From positions 77,355 to 141,354 of the forward strand of contig CAZXPW010000003.1 of NCBI GenBank assembly GCA_964643355.1: a stretch of 64,000 nucleotides of DNA, given 5' to 3'. The notes under the pieces are model-generated. The model had not been told where the DNA came from and searched no databases. It worked only from the letters and a program-made list of their open reading frames with translations. This document shows, piece by piece, positions 1 to 7,934 of this stretch; the stretch's first letter is position 1; every line of letters begins with the position of its first letter. The DNA comes from FEN-1350 sp964643355 (GTDB lineage Bacteria > Planctomycetota > Phycisphaerae > Sedimentisphaerales > Anaerohalosphaeraceae). The translations under genes and the position numbers were made by a program.

Positions 1-1569
1 CTGTGCAAACCGACCTTTGGCCAGCCGAACCGGGTTCAGCCGGTTCGGGAACCCCGGCGATTGCGGATCAACGAGTGGTTCACTCATGGCGAAGTCCGAT
101 TCGCGGACGATTTTCTGGAATTATACAATCCGGAAGAGATACCTGTACGGATCGACGGCATTTGTCTGACAGATAATCCGTTCTCCCAGCCGACCAAGTA
201 TCGATTGCCCGCGTTGAGTTTTATTGGATCGCGGGAATGCATTGTGTTCTGGAGCCGATCGGGCGGAAACGCCAACGATCTGAATTTTAATCTGCAGACC
301 GAAAGCGGCCAGATTGCTTTGCTGGACGCCGATGGACAGTTGATCGATGCCGTGATTTATCCCGATCAAACGGTGGATATCTCGCAGGGACGGACTCCGG
401 ATGGGTCGGATACGATGGCTTTCTTTTCCGTCCCGACGCCGGGCGTGAGCAATCCGCAGACGCCGACGGTGGTATCCGTCACGACGACACTGATTCCGGA
501 AGACGCAGCCAAACGGGTCTTAATTCCGACGAAGGCCGTGGACTCGGCGTGGAAAGGCGGTTCGTGGTTTGACGATAGCGAATGGAACAGCGGGCTATTT
601 ATATCCGGAAAAGCGGGTGGCGTTGGGTATGAGGAAAATCCGGACGCCACGATCAATTTCATGGATCTAATCAGTTACGATATTCAGTCGATGAAGAGTG
701 TTCCGACGGGAAGTTGTTACATTCGAGTTCCGTTTTGGCTGACGGCCGAACAGATTGCATCGATTCAGCGGTTGAACCTGAAGATTCGCCGCGATGACGC
801 GTTTATCGCGTATGTGAACGGCATTGCGGTTGCACAGAGTACGAACATTCCCGCCAACCCGGCGTGGAATTCCTACGCATCCGGAAGCGGACCGAGCGAT
901 TCGACGGCACGACAACTGGCCGACAATCCGATTTCGGATGAGACCGTCTTGCAAGCCCTGAAGATCGGCGAGAATATTCTGGCGATTCATGGGATGGACG
1001 TTTCCGGCAGCACCGATATGCTTATTTCCTTTGTTCTGGACATTGTAACACGGCATACCGAAGGGGGGAATGATATGGCGTTGTTGGAGGCGCTGATGGA
1101 CGGGCTTCGCATTACCGAGTTGATGTATCATCCGGCCTCCGACGGAGTAGAATTTATTGAACTGAAAAATGTCGGTGAACAACCGCTGAATCTCAATGGG
1201 GTTCGATTCCTCGACGGAATCGAATATGAATTTCACTCCCGGATTCTGGAACCCGGGCAATTCCTGATTGTCGCTCCGAATGTTCCGGCGTTTCAGTCCC
1301 GATACGGGACAGGAATCGCCGTGGTCGGGCCATACGCGGGCGTATTACGAGATCGCGGCGAGCCGATTGCGCTTTCCCTACCCGATCCATATCCAGCTGC
1401 GATTCTCCGGTTTCATTATCGCCCGGACTGGTATCCTTTAACCGGCGGCGGGGGGTATTCCTTGGTGGTCCGGGACGAACTTGCGCCGGCCTGGATTTGG
1501 GATCATATGGAAGGATGGCGGATCAGTACCCATAGTGGCGGATCGCCGGGAAGGGATGATTCTGAGTAA
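1..1569 (+). CDS. Lamin-tail-domain surface protein, 5' end missing
   Basis: The frame is open from base 1, so the true start lies upstream; 522 residues are visible and the gene ends at TAA 1567-1569. Two lamin-tail (LTD)-like modules are seen. One is near visible residues 21-90 (LRINEW, then FLELYNP). The second is near 365-460 (LRITELMYHP, then EFIELKN). Between them lies a beta-rich region with GGVGYEENPD, YIRVPFW and DDAFIAYVNG, an arrangement I associate with large planctomycete exported proteins that also carry CotH modules. The likely role is extracellular or cell-surface, but the substrate is unknown. The N-terminus, signal peptide and any CotH kinase domain would be outside the window. 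Confidence 0.7.
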   Translation: MCKPTFGQPNRVQPVREPRRLRINEWFTHGEVRFADDFLELYNPEEIPVRIDGICLTDNPFSQPTKYRLPALSFIGSRECIVFWSRSGGNANDLNFNLQTESGQIALLDADGQLIDAVIYPDQTVDISQGRTPDGSDTMAFFSVPTPGVSNPQTPTVVSVTTTLIPEDAAKRVLIPTKAVDSAWKGGSWFDDSEWNSGLFISGKAGGVGYEENPDATINFMDLISYDIQSMKSVPTGSCYIRVPFWLTAEQIASIQRLNLKIRRDDAFIAYVNGIAVAQSTNIPANPAWNSYASGSGPSDSTARQLADNPISDETVLQALKIGENILAIHGMDVSGSTDMLISFVLDIVTRHTEGGNDMALLEALMDGLRITELMYHPASDGVEFIELKNVGEQPLNLNGVRFLDGIEYEFHSRILEPGQFLIVAPNVPAFQSRYGTGIAVVGPYAGVLRDRGEPIALSLPDPYPAAILRFHYRPDWYPLTGGGGYSLVVRDELAPAWIWDHMEGWRISTHSGGSPGRDDSE

Positions 1570-1706
1570 TGGGGCCGACTCTCGGGTCTATCGATACGCA
1601 TTCGTAACCAAAGCCAGTGTTTCATATCGGGTATCCAATCAATTCAAAGACCAGCATCGTATTTTCGGCCTTGTCGTTGAATCTTGGTTGAATCTCGAAT
1701 ATTGAG

Positions 1707-1735
1707 TTGACAATTCATTTCGGATCCTGTAACAT
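1707..1735 (+). promoter_or_regulatory. Promoter candidate for the receiver-protein pair
   Basis: TTGACA at 1707-1712, 17-base spacer, TAACAT at 1730-1735. Transcription would start near 1742, giving a leader of about 145 bases before the ATG at 1888. The -35 is perfect and the -10 matches 4 of 6. Confidence 0.45.
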
Positions 1736-1835
1736 GTTCCACTAAGTAGTGGGGGTACGAAGTCGCCGGGTGGTCCGTGGATTGATCTTGGAATCGGGCT
1801 CAACATATCAGTATCCAGGATTGGACCTTGAGTGT

Positions 1836-1860
1836 GATCAAATAGAATTCTATTTTGATC
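1836..1860. promoter_or_regulatory. Near-perfect inverted repeat in the leader
   Basis: Two arms, GATCAAATAGAA and TTCTATTTTGATC, meet at a central GAATTC; one arm has one extra A. The element lies 28 bases before the ATG at 1888 and overlaps a possible second -10 (TAGAAT, 1843-1848). It could be a repressor site or an RNA hairpin near the ribosome-binding site. Confidence 0.45.
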
Positions 1861-1887
1861 GAAACGAATCAATCAGGGGAGGCGCCC

Positions 1888-2331
1888 ATGCGGAAGGAAA
1901 CGGTGATTCTGATTGCCGAAGATGATGAGGGTCATTATTCTCTGATCCGAAAAAACCTTCAACGGGCAGGGGTCGATAATCCCATTTGCCGGTTTCCGGA
2001 TGGCCAGGCCGTTCTGGATTTTTTGTTCCATCCCGATTCCCGAACTTCTGACCCGCAGGGCGCTTCCTATTTGTTGTTATTGGATATTCGCATGCCGAAG
2101 GTGGACGGGATCGAAGTATTGCAGGCGATCAAACAGGATCCCCGCCTCAGAGTGATTCCTGTCGTAATGGTTACGACGACCGAGGATCCGATGGAAGTCG
2201 ATCGATGTCATCAACTGGGTTGTAATTTGTATTTGGCAAAACCCATCGACTATGATGCCTTCGTCGATACCATTCGAAAATCCGGCCGTTTGTTTTCCTT
2301 TCTGGAGGTTCCCACGCTGGAGGCGGTCTGA
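1888..2331 (+). CDS. Single-domain response regulator (CheY/Rcp1-like)
   Basis: A 147-residue stand-alone receiver. Acidic pocket residues are D12 and D13, the phospho-acceptor is D66 in LLLLDIRMPK, the switch Thr is at 96-97, and the conserved Lys is K118 in LAKP. The spacing and the RxMP after the Asp fit the Rcp1-like class that works with phytochrome or hybrid kinases. There is no output domain, so it presumably passes a signal by phosphotransfer or protein contact. ATG 1888 is chosen because AGGGGAGG lies just upstream; an upstream in-frame TTG (1855) would fall inside the inverted repeat. It is followed after 20 bases by a second receiver-like gene. No histidine kinase lies nearby. Confidence 0.85.
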   Translation: MRKETVILIAEDDEGHYSLIRKNLQRAGVDNPICRFPDGQAVLDFLFHPDSRTSDPQGASYLLLLDIRMPKVDGIEVLQAIKQDPRLRVIPVVMVTTTEDPMEVDRCHQLGCNLYLAKPIDYDAFVDTIRKSGRLFSFLEVPTLEAV

Positions 2332-2351
2332 TCCTGGAGGTCAGGAAGGAT

Positions 2352-2831
2352 ATGAAAACGATTTCAATGATTCTGCTAATATCCAGTCGTCCATCGAATC
2401 AGAGTCTTCTGGTCGAAGCGCTTTCCGGCAAAACGGAGGGGTATCAGGTTGTTTTTTTTGAAGGGATTCAATCGTTTTTGGAAGGATTCAGACAGGAAGA
2501 GAGTTCCGTGAATCTGGAACTGCGACCCTGCCTGATTGTGTTGGATTGGATTTGTCCCGACGAGGAATGCATCCATACATTACAATGTCTGAAAGAAGAT
2601 TCCCGAATCAAAAAAATCCCCGTGTTGGTGGTAGCCGAACAGTCGGACCCCCGGATCGTCCGGCGATGTTATTCTCTCAACACCGGATTTTATCTGCTCA
2701 AACCTTCCGATCCTCAGGGGATACAATCGTTCCTCGACCATATGGGCCAATTTCTGTCTCTGGACGGCGTCAAATTGCCGCAGCTTCGCCATCGCTGGTC
2801 GTCGCTTCCGCTGTCTGCCGTTTCAGAATGA
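2352..2831 (+). CDS. Degenerate receiver-domain protein
   Basis: A 159-residue protein with the length and strand pattern of a receiver domain. It keeps the phospho-acceptor equivalent D65 (LIVLDW) and the Lys K117 (LLKP). The acidic pair is replaced by Ser-Ser (S11, S12), and the switch Thr/Ser position is Ala (about A95). It is therefore probably not phosphorylated normally, and may be a pseudo-receiver. AGGAAGG precedes the ATG. It lies 20 bases downstream of the intact regulator and is probably co-transcribed; the pair may arise from duplication. Confidence 0.7.
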   Translation: MKTISMILLISSRPSNQSLLVEALSGKTEGYQVVFFEGIQSFLEGFRQEESSVNLELRPCLIVLDWICPDEECIHTLQCLKEDSRIKKIPVLVVAEQSDPRIVRRCYSLNTGFYLLKPSDPQGIQSFLDHMGQFLSLDGVKLPQLRHRWSSLPLSAVSE

Positions 2832-2850
2832 CGAGTCGAGGCATTGAAGG

Positions 2851-3975
2851 TTATGGTGTCTGCATATCCCACAGATACATAAGACGGGGCTGGGCCATTT
2901 CCTCGAATTTGGTCCGATCCATCGTCATGAGAGAAGAAGAGTTCGACTGTGCCCCCAGGAAATTCGCCAGGGAAAACGGGATTCGATACTCCACAACATT
3001 GGCATTTGCGATTCCGGCCAAGTTTTGTGCCAGCGCGACGGCGTCTTCGAGATATCCAACCGCGTCGATGAGATTGTTGGATAACGCTTCGGGGGCTGTA
3101 AAGATGCTGCCGTCGGCGAGTCGGCGAATTTGCGCGTCGTCCGTCACATGTTTTCGGCCTTCACAGACCAGCGAAACAAACCGTTCATAAGCGGGCCGGA
3201 TCAGCTTTTCCGTCAGATATTGCTTCTGTTCCTCGGAAGGCAATGAATACATGCTGGGCCAGTCCTTCTTGGGTCCGGATTTGATCACCACCGGCTGAAT
3301 TCCCAGCTTGTCTTCGAGCAGCCGCTGCATGACCAGATTGCTCATGATAACTCCAATGCTGCCGGTAATCGCCGTGGGTTCGGCGATAATCCGGTCGCAG
3401 GCAACGGATGTGTAGTATCCGCCCGATGCGGCCACGGTCTCCATAAATGCGATTACGGGGTGGTTGGTATGTTCCCGATATTGACGAATAGCGCGGTGAA
3501 TTTGATCGCTGGCCGACACCATCCCTCCGGGGGTGATGGTTCGGATGATGAGGCCGCGAACCTTCGAATCTTTGCCGGCGATTTCGATTTGGCGACAAAT
3601 GTCCTCGCTGGCCGCGCGATCGATGATCCCTTCCAACCGGATAACGACGATCTTGGCGGAGGGATTGCCCTCAAACAGAACTCGTTCGACATACGGATGT
3701 TGATTGAGCCAGCCGCCTCCCTGGGTGGCCAGGACGGCGCCTACGGCAATTAGACAGAAGAACAAAAAACCGTTTGCGAGAATCGACAATATGAGAACGA
3801 GTGTCCAGAAGATGCGCCAGCCGGATTTTTTGGGTTTGGGATCCGGTTGCCGAACAGGTGGATACTGCATGGGAACGGGGCCGGGCGCAGGGACCGATGG
3901 CGGTGGACAAGCCGCCGACTCGTCGGGGGTATTGGACGGCTCGCTTGGAGATTGGCGGTTGATTTCGAACTCCAT
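2851..3975 (-). CDS. sppA: Signal peptide peptidase SppA (short form)
   Basis: A 374-residue membrane serine protease of the ClpP/crotonase-like SppA family (S49), which degrades cleaved signal peptides in the membrane. Residues 1-50 are a Pro-rich cytoplasmic tail, followed by a transmembrane helix at about 54-84. The S49 domain then carries the nucleophile Ser184 in VAASGGYY, the TAITGSIGV motif, and the general-base Lys in KSGPKKD (232-238). The length fits the single-domain Bacillus-type enzyme rather than the two-domain E. coli form. ATG 3975 is preferred over an in-frame start about 90 codons upstream because GGAAAGGAAAA lies just before it and the promoter at 4002-4029 fits. It is convergent with the receiver pair. 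Confidence 0.9.
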   Translation of the reverse strand: MEFEINRQSPSEPSNTPDESAACPPPSVPAPGPVPMQYPPVRQPDPKPKKSGWRIFWTLVLILSILANGFLFFCLIAVGAVLATQGGGWLNQHPYVERVLFEGNPSAKIVVIRLEGIIDRAASEDICRQIEIAGKDSKVRGLIIRTITPGGMVSASDQIHRAIRQYREHTNHPVIAFMETVAASGGYYTSVACDRIIAEPTAITGSIGVIMSNLVMQRLLEDKLGIQPVVIKSGPKKDWPSMYSLPSEEQKQYLTEKLIRPAYERFVSLVCEGRKHVTDDAQIRRLADGSIFTAPEALSNNLIDAVGYLEDAVALAQNLAGIANANVVEYRIPFSLANFLGAQSNSSSLMTMDRTKFEEMAQPRLMYLWDMQTP

Positions 3976-4001
3976 TGATTTTCCTTTCCAAAGGTTTCCC
4001 C

Positions 4002-4029
4002 ATTGTATGGCCGGAAGCGGTTTTGTCAA
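4002..4029 (-). promoter_or_regulatory. sppA promoter
   Basis: Read on the minus strand: TTGACA (4029-4024), 16-base spacer, TACAAT (4007-4002). The -35 is perfect and the -10 matches 5 of 6. It lies about 27 bases before the sppA ATG. Confidence 0.65.
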
Positions 4030-4037
4030 TCCCGCCC

Positions 4038-4065
4038 TTGACAGGTTTCCGGGAAGGTCCATAAT
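4038..4065 (+). promoter_or_regulatory. Acyltransferase promoter
   Basis: TTGACA at 4038-4043, 16-base spacer, CATAAT at 4060-4065. Transcription would start near 4072, which argues against a start codon at TTG 4075 and for ATG 4093. Its -35 stands 8 bases from that of the divergent sppA promoter. Confidence 0.6.
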
Positions 4066-4092
4066 AGCTCGGTTTTGACATTCAGGATGGGC

Positions 4093-5040
4093 ATGAGCAG
4101 ACAACACAAAAAGAGATCGCGGAATCCCGCCCTGGACTGGTTGGCCTATGCCGGTCTGCGGATTCTGGTTGCATTTCTGGGGATATTCCCGATCCGGGCC
4201 AACCTGCGCACGGCCCGTTTTCTGGGGCGTCTGCTCTGGAAATATTATCATCGAGGCCGTCAGAGGGCGATGGACAATCTGCAGGCGTCCTTTCCCGATC
4301 GCGATCGTGACTGGTGCCAGCAGGTTGGTCGTCGTTCATTCGAACAATTGGTGATGCTGGTTATGGATGTTCTGTTTACGCCCCGTCTTGTGCTTAAGGA
4401 AAACTGGAGGGATTACGCCGAATTTCATAACATTGAGGACATGAAATGGCGAATGAAATCCGGTCCCGGCATGATTTTGGTGACCGCCCATTACGGGAAT
4501 TTCGAAATCATCGGCTACATGTTGGGGCTTTTCGGTTTTGATATCTACAGTGTTGCCCGACCCTTGGACAATCCCTTTATTAACCGCTGGCTCTACGGAG
4601 TTCGTCAGCGAAGGGGCCAGAAAATCGTCGACAAAAAAGGCGCCACCGAACAAATGGAATCCATCCTGGCCCGGGGTTCGACCCTCGGGTTTATTGCCGA
4701 TCAGGATGCCGGCAAAAAGGGCCTGTTCGTGGATTTCTTCGGTCGCAAGGCCAGTACCTACAAAAGCATCGGTCTGCTGGCGGTCCATTACCGTTTGCCG
4801 GTATGCGTGGGTTATTCGCGCCGCCGCGGCGACGATTTTTTCTTCGATTTATGCGTGTCTCGCATGATTCTCCCGGAAGAGTGGGTCGATAAGCCCGACC
4901 CCCTGAAGTGGCTCACGCAGGAATACACCGCCGCCATCGAGGCCTTCATCCGCGAAGACCCCACCCAATATTGGTGGGTTCACCGCCGTTGGAAGACACG
5001 GCCAAAAGAAGAGAGACGGACCGCCGAACCGTTGAGGTAG
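4093..5040 (+). CDS. Lauroyl/myristoyl-type lipid acyltransferase (LpxL/HtrB-like)
   Basis: About 315 residues, typical length for the LpxL/HtrB/WaaM branch of lysophospholipid acyltransferases, which add secondary acyl chains to lipid A at the inner membrane. The catalytic HX4E motif is visible as H133-YGNF-E138. An N-terminal hydrophobic stretch (about 17-36) serves as anchor, and YWWVHRRWKTRP near the C-terminus is the characteristic family ending. The start is chosen at ATG 4093, with AGGA 6 bases upstream; ATG 4087 is nearly as good. The exact acyl acceptor cannot be read. It implies a lipid A-type outer membrane, which fits planctomycetes. Confidence 0.85.
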   Translation: MSRQHKKRSRNPALDWLAYAGLRILVAFLGIFPIRANLRTARFLGRLLWKYYHRGRQRAMDNLQASFPDRDRDWCQQVGRRSFEQLVMLVMDVLFTPRLVLKENWRDYAEFHNIEDMKWRMKSGPGMILVTAHYGNFEIIGYMLGLFGFDIYSVARPLDNPFINRWLYGVRQRRGQKIVDKKGATEQMESILARGSTLGFIADQDAGKKGLFVDFFGRKASTYKSIGLLAVHYRLPVCVGYSRRRGDDFFFDLCVSRMILPEEWVDKPDPLKWLTQEYTAAIEAFIREDPTQYWWVHRRWKTRPKEERRTAEPLR

Positions 5041-5357
5041 AAAGGGGTCGCTGGTCAATCGGCGGGCGGAAATATTGAATCGATAAATTCAGCGGGGAAA
5101 AGACTTTTTTTCTTTCTTCGCTGCCGGGGTCCGGTGGTAATTCATATTTCTGCGATCGACGATTCTTCTTTGATTTTCAGACGAACTTTTGATCGGCTTG
5201 TGACCATTCGCCTTCGTTGCGTTCCCAAAGCAAATCGTATCCGACCTTTCCGGTGGACATATAGTGTTGAAAATCCTTATGTTCTGAACCTCAAACGATC
5301 TTCTCGAGCGGAGAAGACAAAAAATGCGACCGCGGCGGACAATTCTGCGGGAGCGGA
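5041..5357. other. Non-coding stretch upstream of the ribose operon
   Basis: I see no gene here. It is AT-rich with pyrimidine tracts. A small inverted repeat (CTTCTC / GAGAAG around 5300-5320) is not followed by a T run, so no terminator is called. Confidence 0.5.
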
Positions 5358-5385
5358 TTGACAAATTGTGGATTTCGCGTAAAAT
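5358..5385 (+). promoter_or_regulatory. rbs operon promoter
   Basis: TTGACA at 5358-5363, 16-base spacer, TAAAAT at 5380-5385. It is close to the sigma-70 consensus, and its -10 abuts the operator palindrome at 5385-5410. Confidence 0.75.
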
Positions 5386-5410
5386 GCTTGCACAATCGTT
5401 TGTGCAAGCA
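5385..5410. promoter_or_regulatory. LacI-family-like operator
   Basis: An even palindrome with 11-base arms (TGCTTGCACAA and TTGTGCAAGCA) around TCGT. The central CG step is the hallmark of LacI/GalR-family sites. It covers the region from the -10 end to about +18 of the rbs promoter, so binding would block transcription. No LacI-family gene lies in the window, so the repressor must be encoded elsewhere. Confidence 0.7.
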
Positions 5411-5442
5411 AAAATCAAACGGGATGATATGAGGACCCAGTT

Positions 5443-6405
5443 ATGAAACTGACACGGATGGTTCTGACGGCGATTCTGATCAGCGTGTTGTGGTTCAGCG
5501 GATGCGCAAAGAAAGATCCGAAGATATCTCCACCGGATTCTTCGGGCAAACCGAAAATCGCCCTTGTGATGAAGTCGCTGGCCAATGAATTCTTTAAGAC
5601 CATGGAAGAAGGAGCCAAGGCCCATCAACAAACCAACGCCGCTCAATATGAACTGATTGTTGTCGGCATCCGTAACGAAGAGGATGTCTCCCAGCAAATC
5701 AATTTTGTCGAATCCATGATCGCCCGCAAGGTCCAGGCGATTGTCATCGCCCCGGCCGATTCCAAGTCTCTGGTTCCCGTGTGCAAAAAGGCGATGGACG
5801 CCGGGATCGTCGTGGTCAACATCGACAACAAGCTGGATGCCGAAGTCCTGGCCGCATCCAATCGGAAGATTCCCTTCGTCGGTCCGGACAACCGCAAAGG
5901 CGCCCGCATCGCCGGGGAATATCTGGCGACCAAACTCAAGCCCGCTGACAAGGTCGCGATCATCGAAGGCGTCCCCAGTGCCTTTAACGGCATCCAGCGT
6001 CGTCTGGGCTTTGAGGATGCGATGAACGCCGCCAAGATGACCATCGTCTCCACGCAGGCCGGCAACTGGGAAACGCAAAAGGCCCATCAGGTCGTTTCCG
6101 GAATCCTGACCACACATGCCGACCTCAAGGCTGTGCTCTGCGCCAATGATAGTATGGCCCTCGGCGCCGTCGCCGCGATCAAGGCCGCCAACAAGAGCGA
6201 TCAGATCCTCGTCGTCGGCTTCGACAACATCGAAGCGGCCAAGATGCTGCTCAAGGAAGGCAAGCTCCTCTGCACCGTCGATCAGCACGGTGACCAACTG
6301 GCCGTGTTCGGAATCGAATACGCCCTCGAAATCCTGACGAAAAAATCCACCCCGGCCGACAAGGAAACACCGGTCGATCTGATCACGGTCGAAACGCTGA
6401 AATGA
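5443..6405 (+). CDS. rbsB: Ribose-type ABC transporter substrate-binding lipoprotein
   Basis: A 320-residue periplasmic-binding-protein-like domain (peripla_BP_4, RbsB type). A lipoprotein signal ends in the lipobox FSG-C21, so the protein is anchored to a membrane rather than freely periplasmic. Family motifs include ALVMKSLANEFF at the start of the domain, CANDSMALGA and VVGFDN. It should bind a pentose and deliver it to RbsC. It is the first gene of a tight four-gene operon, and rbsA overlaps its stop by 4 bases. Ribose is inferred from the downstream ribokinase; other sugars cannot be excluded. Confidence 0.88.
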   Translation: MKLTRMVLTAILISVLWFSGCAKKDPKISPPDSSGKPKIALVMKSLANEFFKTMEEGAKAHQQTNAAQYELIVVGIRNEEDVSQQINFVESMIARKVQAIVIAPADSKSLVPVCKKAMDAGIVVVNIDNKLDAEVLAASNRKIPFVGPDNRKGARIAGEYLATKLKPADKVAIIEGVPSAFNGIQRRLGFEDAMNAAKMTIVSTQAGNWETQKAHQVVSGILTTHADLKAVLCANDSMALGAVAAIKAANKSDQILVVGFDNIEAAKMLLKEGKLLCTVDQHGDQLAVFGIEYALEILTKKSTPADKETPVDLITVETLK

Positions 6406-7934
6406 CCGGCTCCGGATCCATACTGTTCGAGGCCAGGGAGATCGGTAAATCCTTCGGTTCGGTTCAGGCCCTCGTAGGCGTCGATTGGGTCCTGAGAGCC
6501 GGAAGGGTCCATGCCCTGGTCGGTGAAAACGGCGCGGGCAAAAGCACGCTGTCCAAGATTCTGGCGGGAATCCAGCCGGCCGATTCGGGAGAGATGATCC
6601 TTGAAGGAAAACCTTTCCATCCAGCAGGGCGCAGACAGGCTGAACATGCGGGCGTTTGTATGGTCATGCAGGAACTGAACCTGATTGATACGCTGTCCAT
6701 CGCTGAAAACATTTTTCTGGATCAGTTACCATCTAAATTTGGTTTTGTCCGCTACCCATCCCTGAATCGTTCCGCTCGTCAGGTCATGTCCCGTGTCGGC
6801 CTCGATGGCGTTTCTCCCTCGGCTATCGTCGGTTCGCTTGGTGTCGGAACACGGCAGATGGTCGAGATCGCCGCAGGCCTTTCGCGGAATTGCCGCATCC
6901 TGATCCTCGACGAGCCGACCGCTTCGCTGACCGACCGCGAAACGAATCTGCTCTTTCGCCAGATCAAAGAGGCCCGCAGCGCCGGGATGGCCGTCGTTTA
7001 TATTTCGCATCGCATCGAGGAAATCCTGCGGATCGCCGACGAGATCACGATCCTCCGCGACGGCCGGCTCGTATCCACGCAGACGACCCAAGGGTTAACG
7101 GCCGAACAGATCATCCGCGGCATGGTCGGCCGCGATCTTCCTCCGCGCCGCCGCGCCGGGTCAACGGCAGGGGAGGCAATCGCCCTGCGACTCGATCGAC
7201 TTTGTGCCGGCGCGAAGGTCCGTCAGGTCTCGCTGGTACTGCGGCGCGGCGAAATCCTTGGTCTTGCCGGCCTGATGGGCAGCGGCCGGACCGAACTGGC
7301 CCGCGCGATCTTCGGCGCAGACCCCATCGATTCCGGCTCGATCTTTCTGCATGGCGACGATAAACCCATCCGCATCCGCAGCCCCCGCGATGCCGTTCGC
7401 AACGGAATTGCGCTATTGACCGAAGACCGCAGACAGCAGGGTCTCTTTCTTCCGCAGTCGATCCGCTACAACATTTCCCTTCCGCGACTGGAATGCGTCA
7501 GTCGCACCGGGATTATCAATGGTTCACGCGAGCGACAGGTCTGCGATGAATTCGTCCAGTCGTTGTCCATCCGATGCAGTGGTCTCGAGCAGCCCGTCGG
7601 CCAACTCAGCGGTGGTAACCAACAGAAGGTCGTCATCGCCAAATGGCTTCTGCGAGATTGCGAAATTCTGATCTTCGATGAGCCGACCCGTGGCATTGAT
7701 GTCGGCGCCAAGTTCGAGATCTTTCGGCTGCTCTCGGATCTGGCCGCCCGCGGCAAGGCCGTACTGTTCATTTCTTCCGACCTCAAGGAATTGACCTCTG
7801 TCTGCGATCGTATCGCCGTCCTGTCGGCTGGACGGTTGACCGCGACCTTCACAGCCCCGGGTTATTCTGAACAGGCCATCACTGAAGCCGCCTTTCGAGA
7901 ACATCTGCGACCGGCGGGGGAGCAGCCCCAGTGA
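6402..7934 (+). CDS. rbsA: Sugar ABC transporter ATPase (duplicated domains)
   Basis: A 510-residue RbsA/MglA-type protein with two ABC domains. Domain 1 has Walker A GENGAGKST (41-49), a non-canonical signature (LGVGTRQMVEIA) and Walker B LILDEPTASL. Domain 2 has a degenerate P-loop, GLMGSGRTE, a good signature LSGGNQQKV and Walker B LIFDEPTRGID. One degenerate and one competent half is the family rule. It energises import through RbsC at the inner membrane. It starts inside the rbsB stop (ATGA overlap), which indicates translational coupling. Confidence 0.92.
   Translation: MTGSGSILFEAREIGKSFGSVQALVGVDWVLRAGRVHALVGENGAGKSTLSKILAGIQPADSGEMILEGKPFHPAGRRQAEHAGVCMVMQELNLIDTLSIAENIFLDQLPSKFGFVRYPSLNRSARQVMSRVGLDGVSPSAIVGSLGVGTRQMVEIAAGLSRNCRILILDEPTASLTDRETNLLFRQIKEARSAGMAVVYISHRIEEILRIADEITILRDGRLVSTQTTQGLTAEQIIRGMVGRDLPPRRRAGSTAGEAIALRLDRLCAGAKVRQVSLVLRRGEILGLAGLMGSGRTELARAIFGADPIDSGSIFLHGDDKPIRIRSPRDAVRNGIALLTEDRRQQGLFLPQSIRYNISLPRLECVSRTGIINGSRERQVCDEFVQSLSIRCSGLEQPVGQLSGGNQQKVVIAKWLLRDCEILIFDEPTRGIDVGAKFEIFRLLSDLAARGKAVLFISSDLKELTSVCDRIAVLSAGRLTATFTAPGYSEQAITEAAFREHLRPAGEQPQ

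Larger units (their letters stand above)
1570..1887. other. Intergenic region with promoter and palindrome
   Basis: No convincing gene lies in this 318-base stretch. It holds a promoter candidate (1707-1735) and a near-perfect inverted repeat (1836-1860) ahead of the response regulator at 1888. Both are listed separately. Confidence 0.6.

Noticed and set aside
5089..6297. 402-codon open frame on the minus strand across rbsB
   Set aside because: It lies antisense to a clear rbsB, has no recognisable motif and runs over the operator and promoter. It is a shadow of biased codon use.
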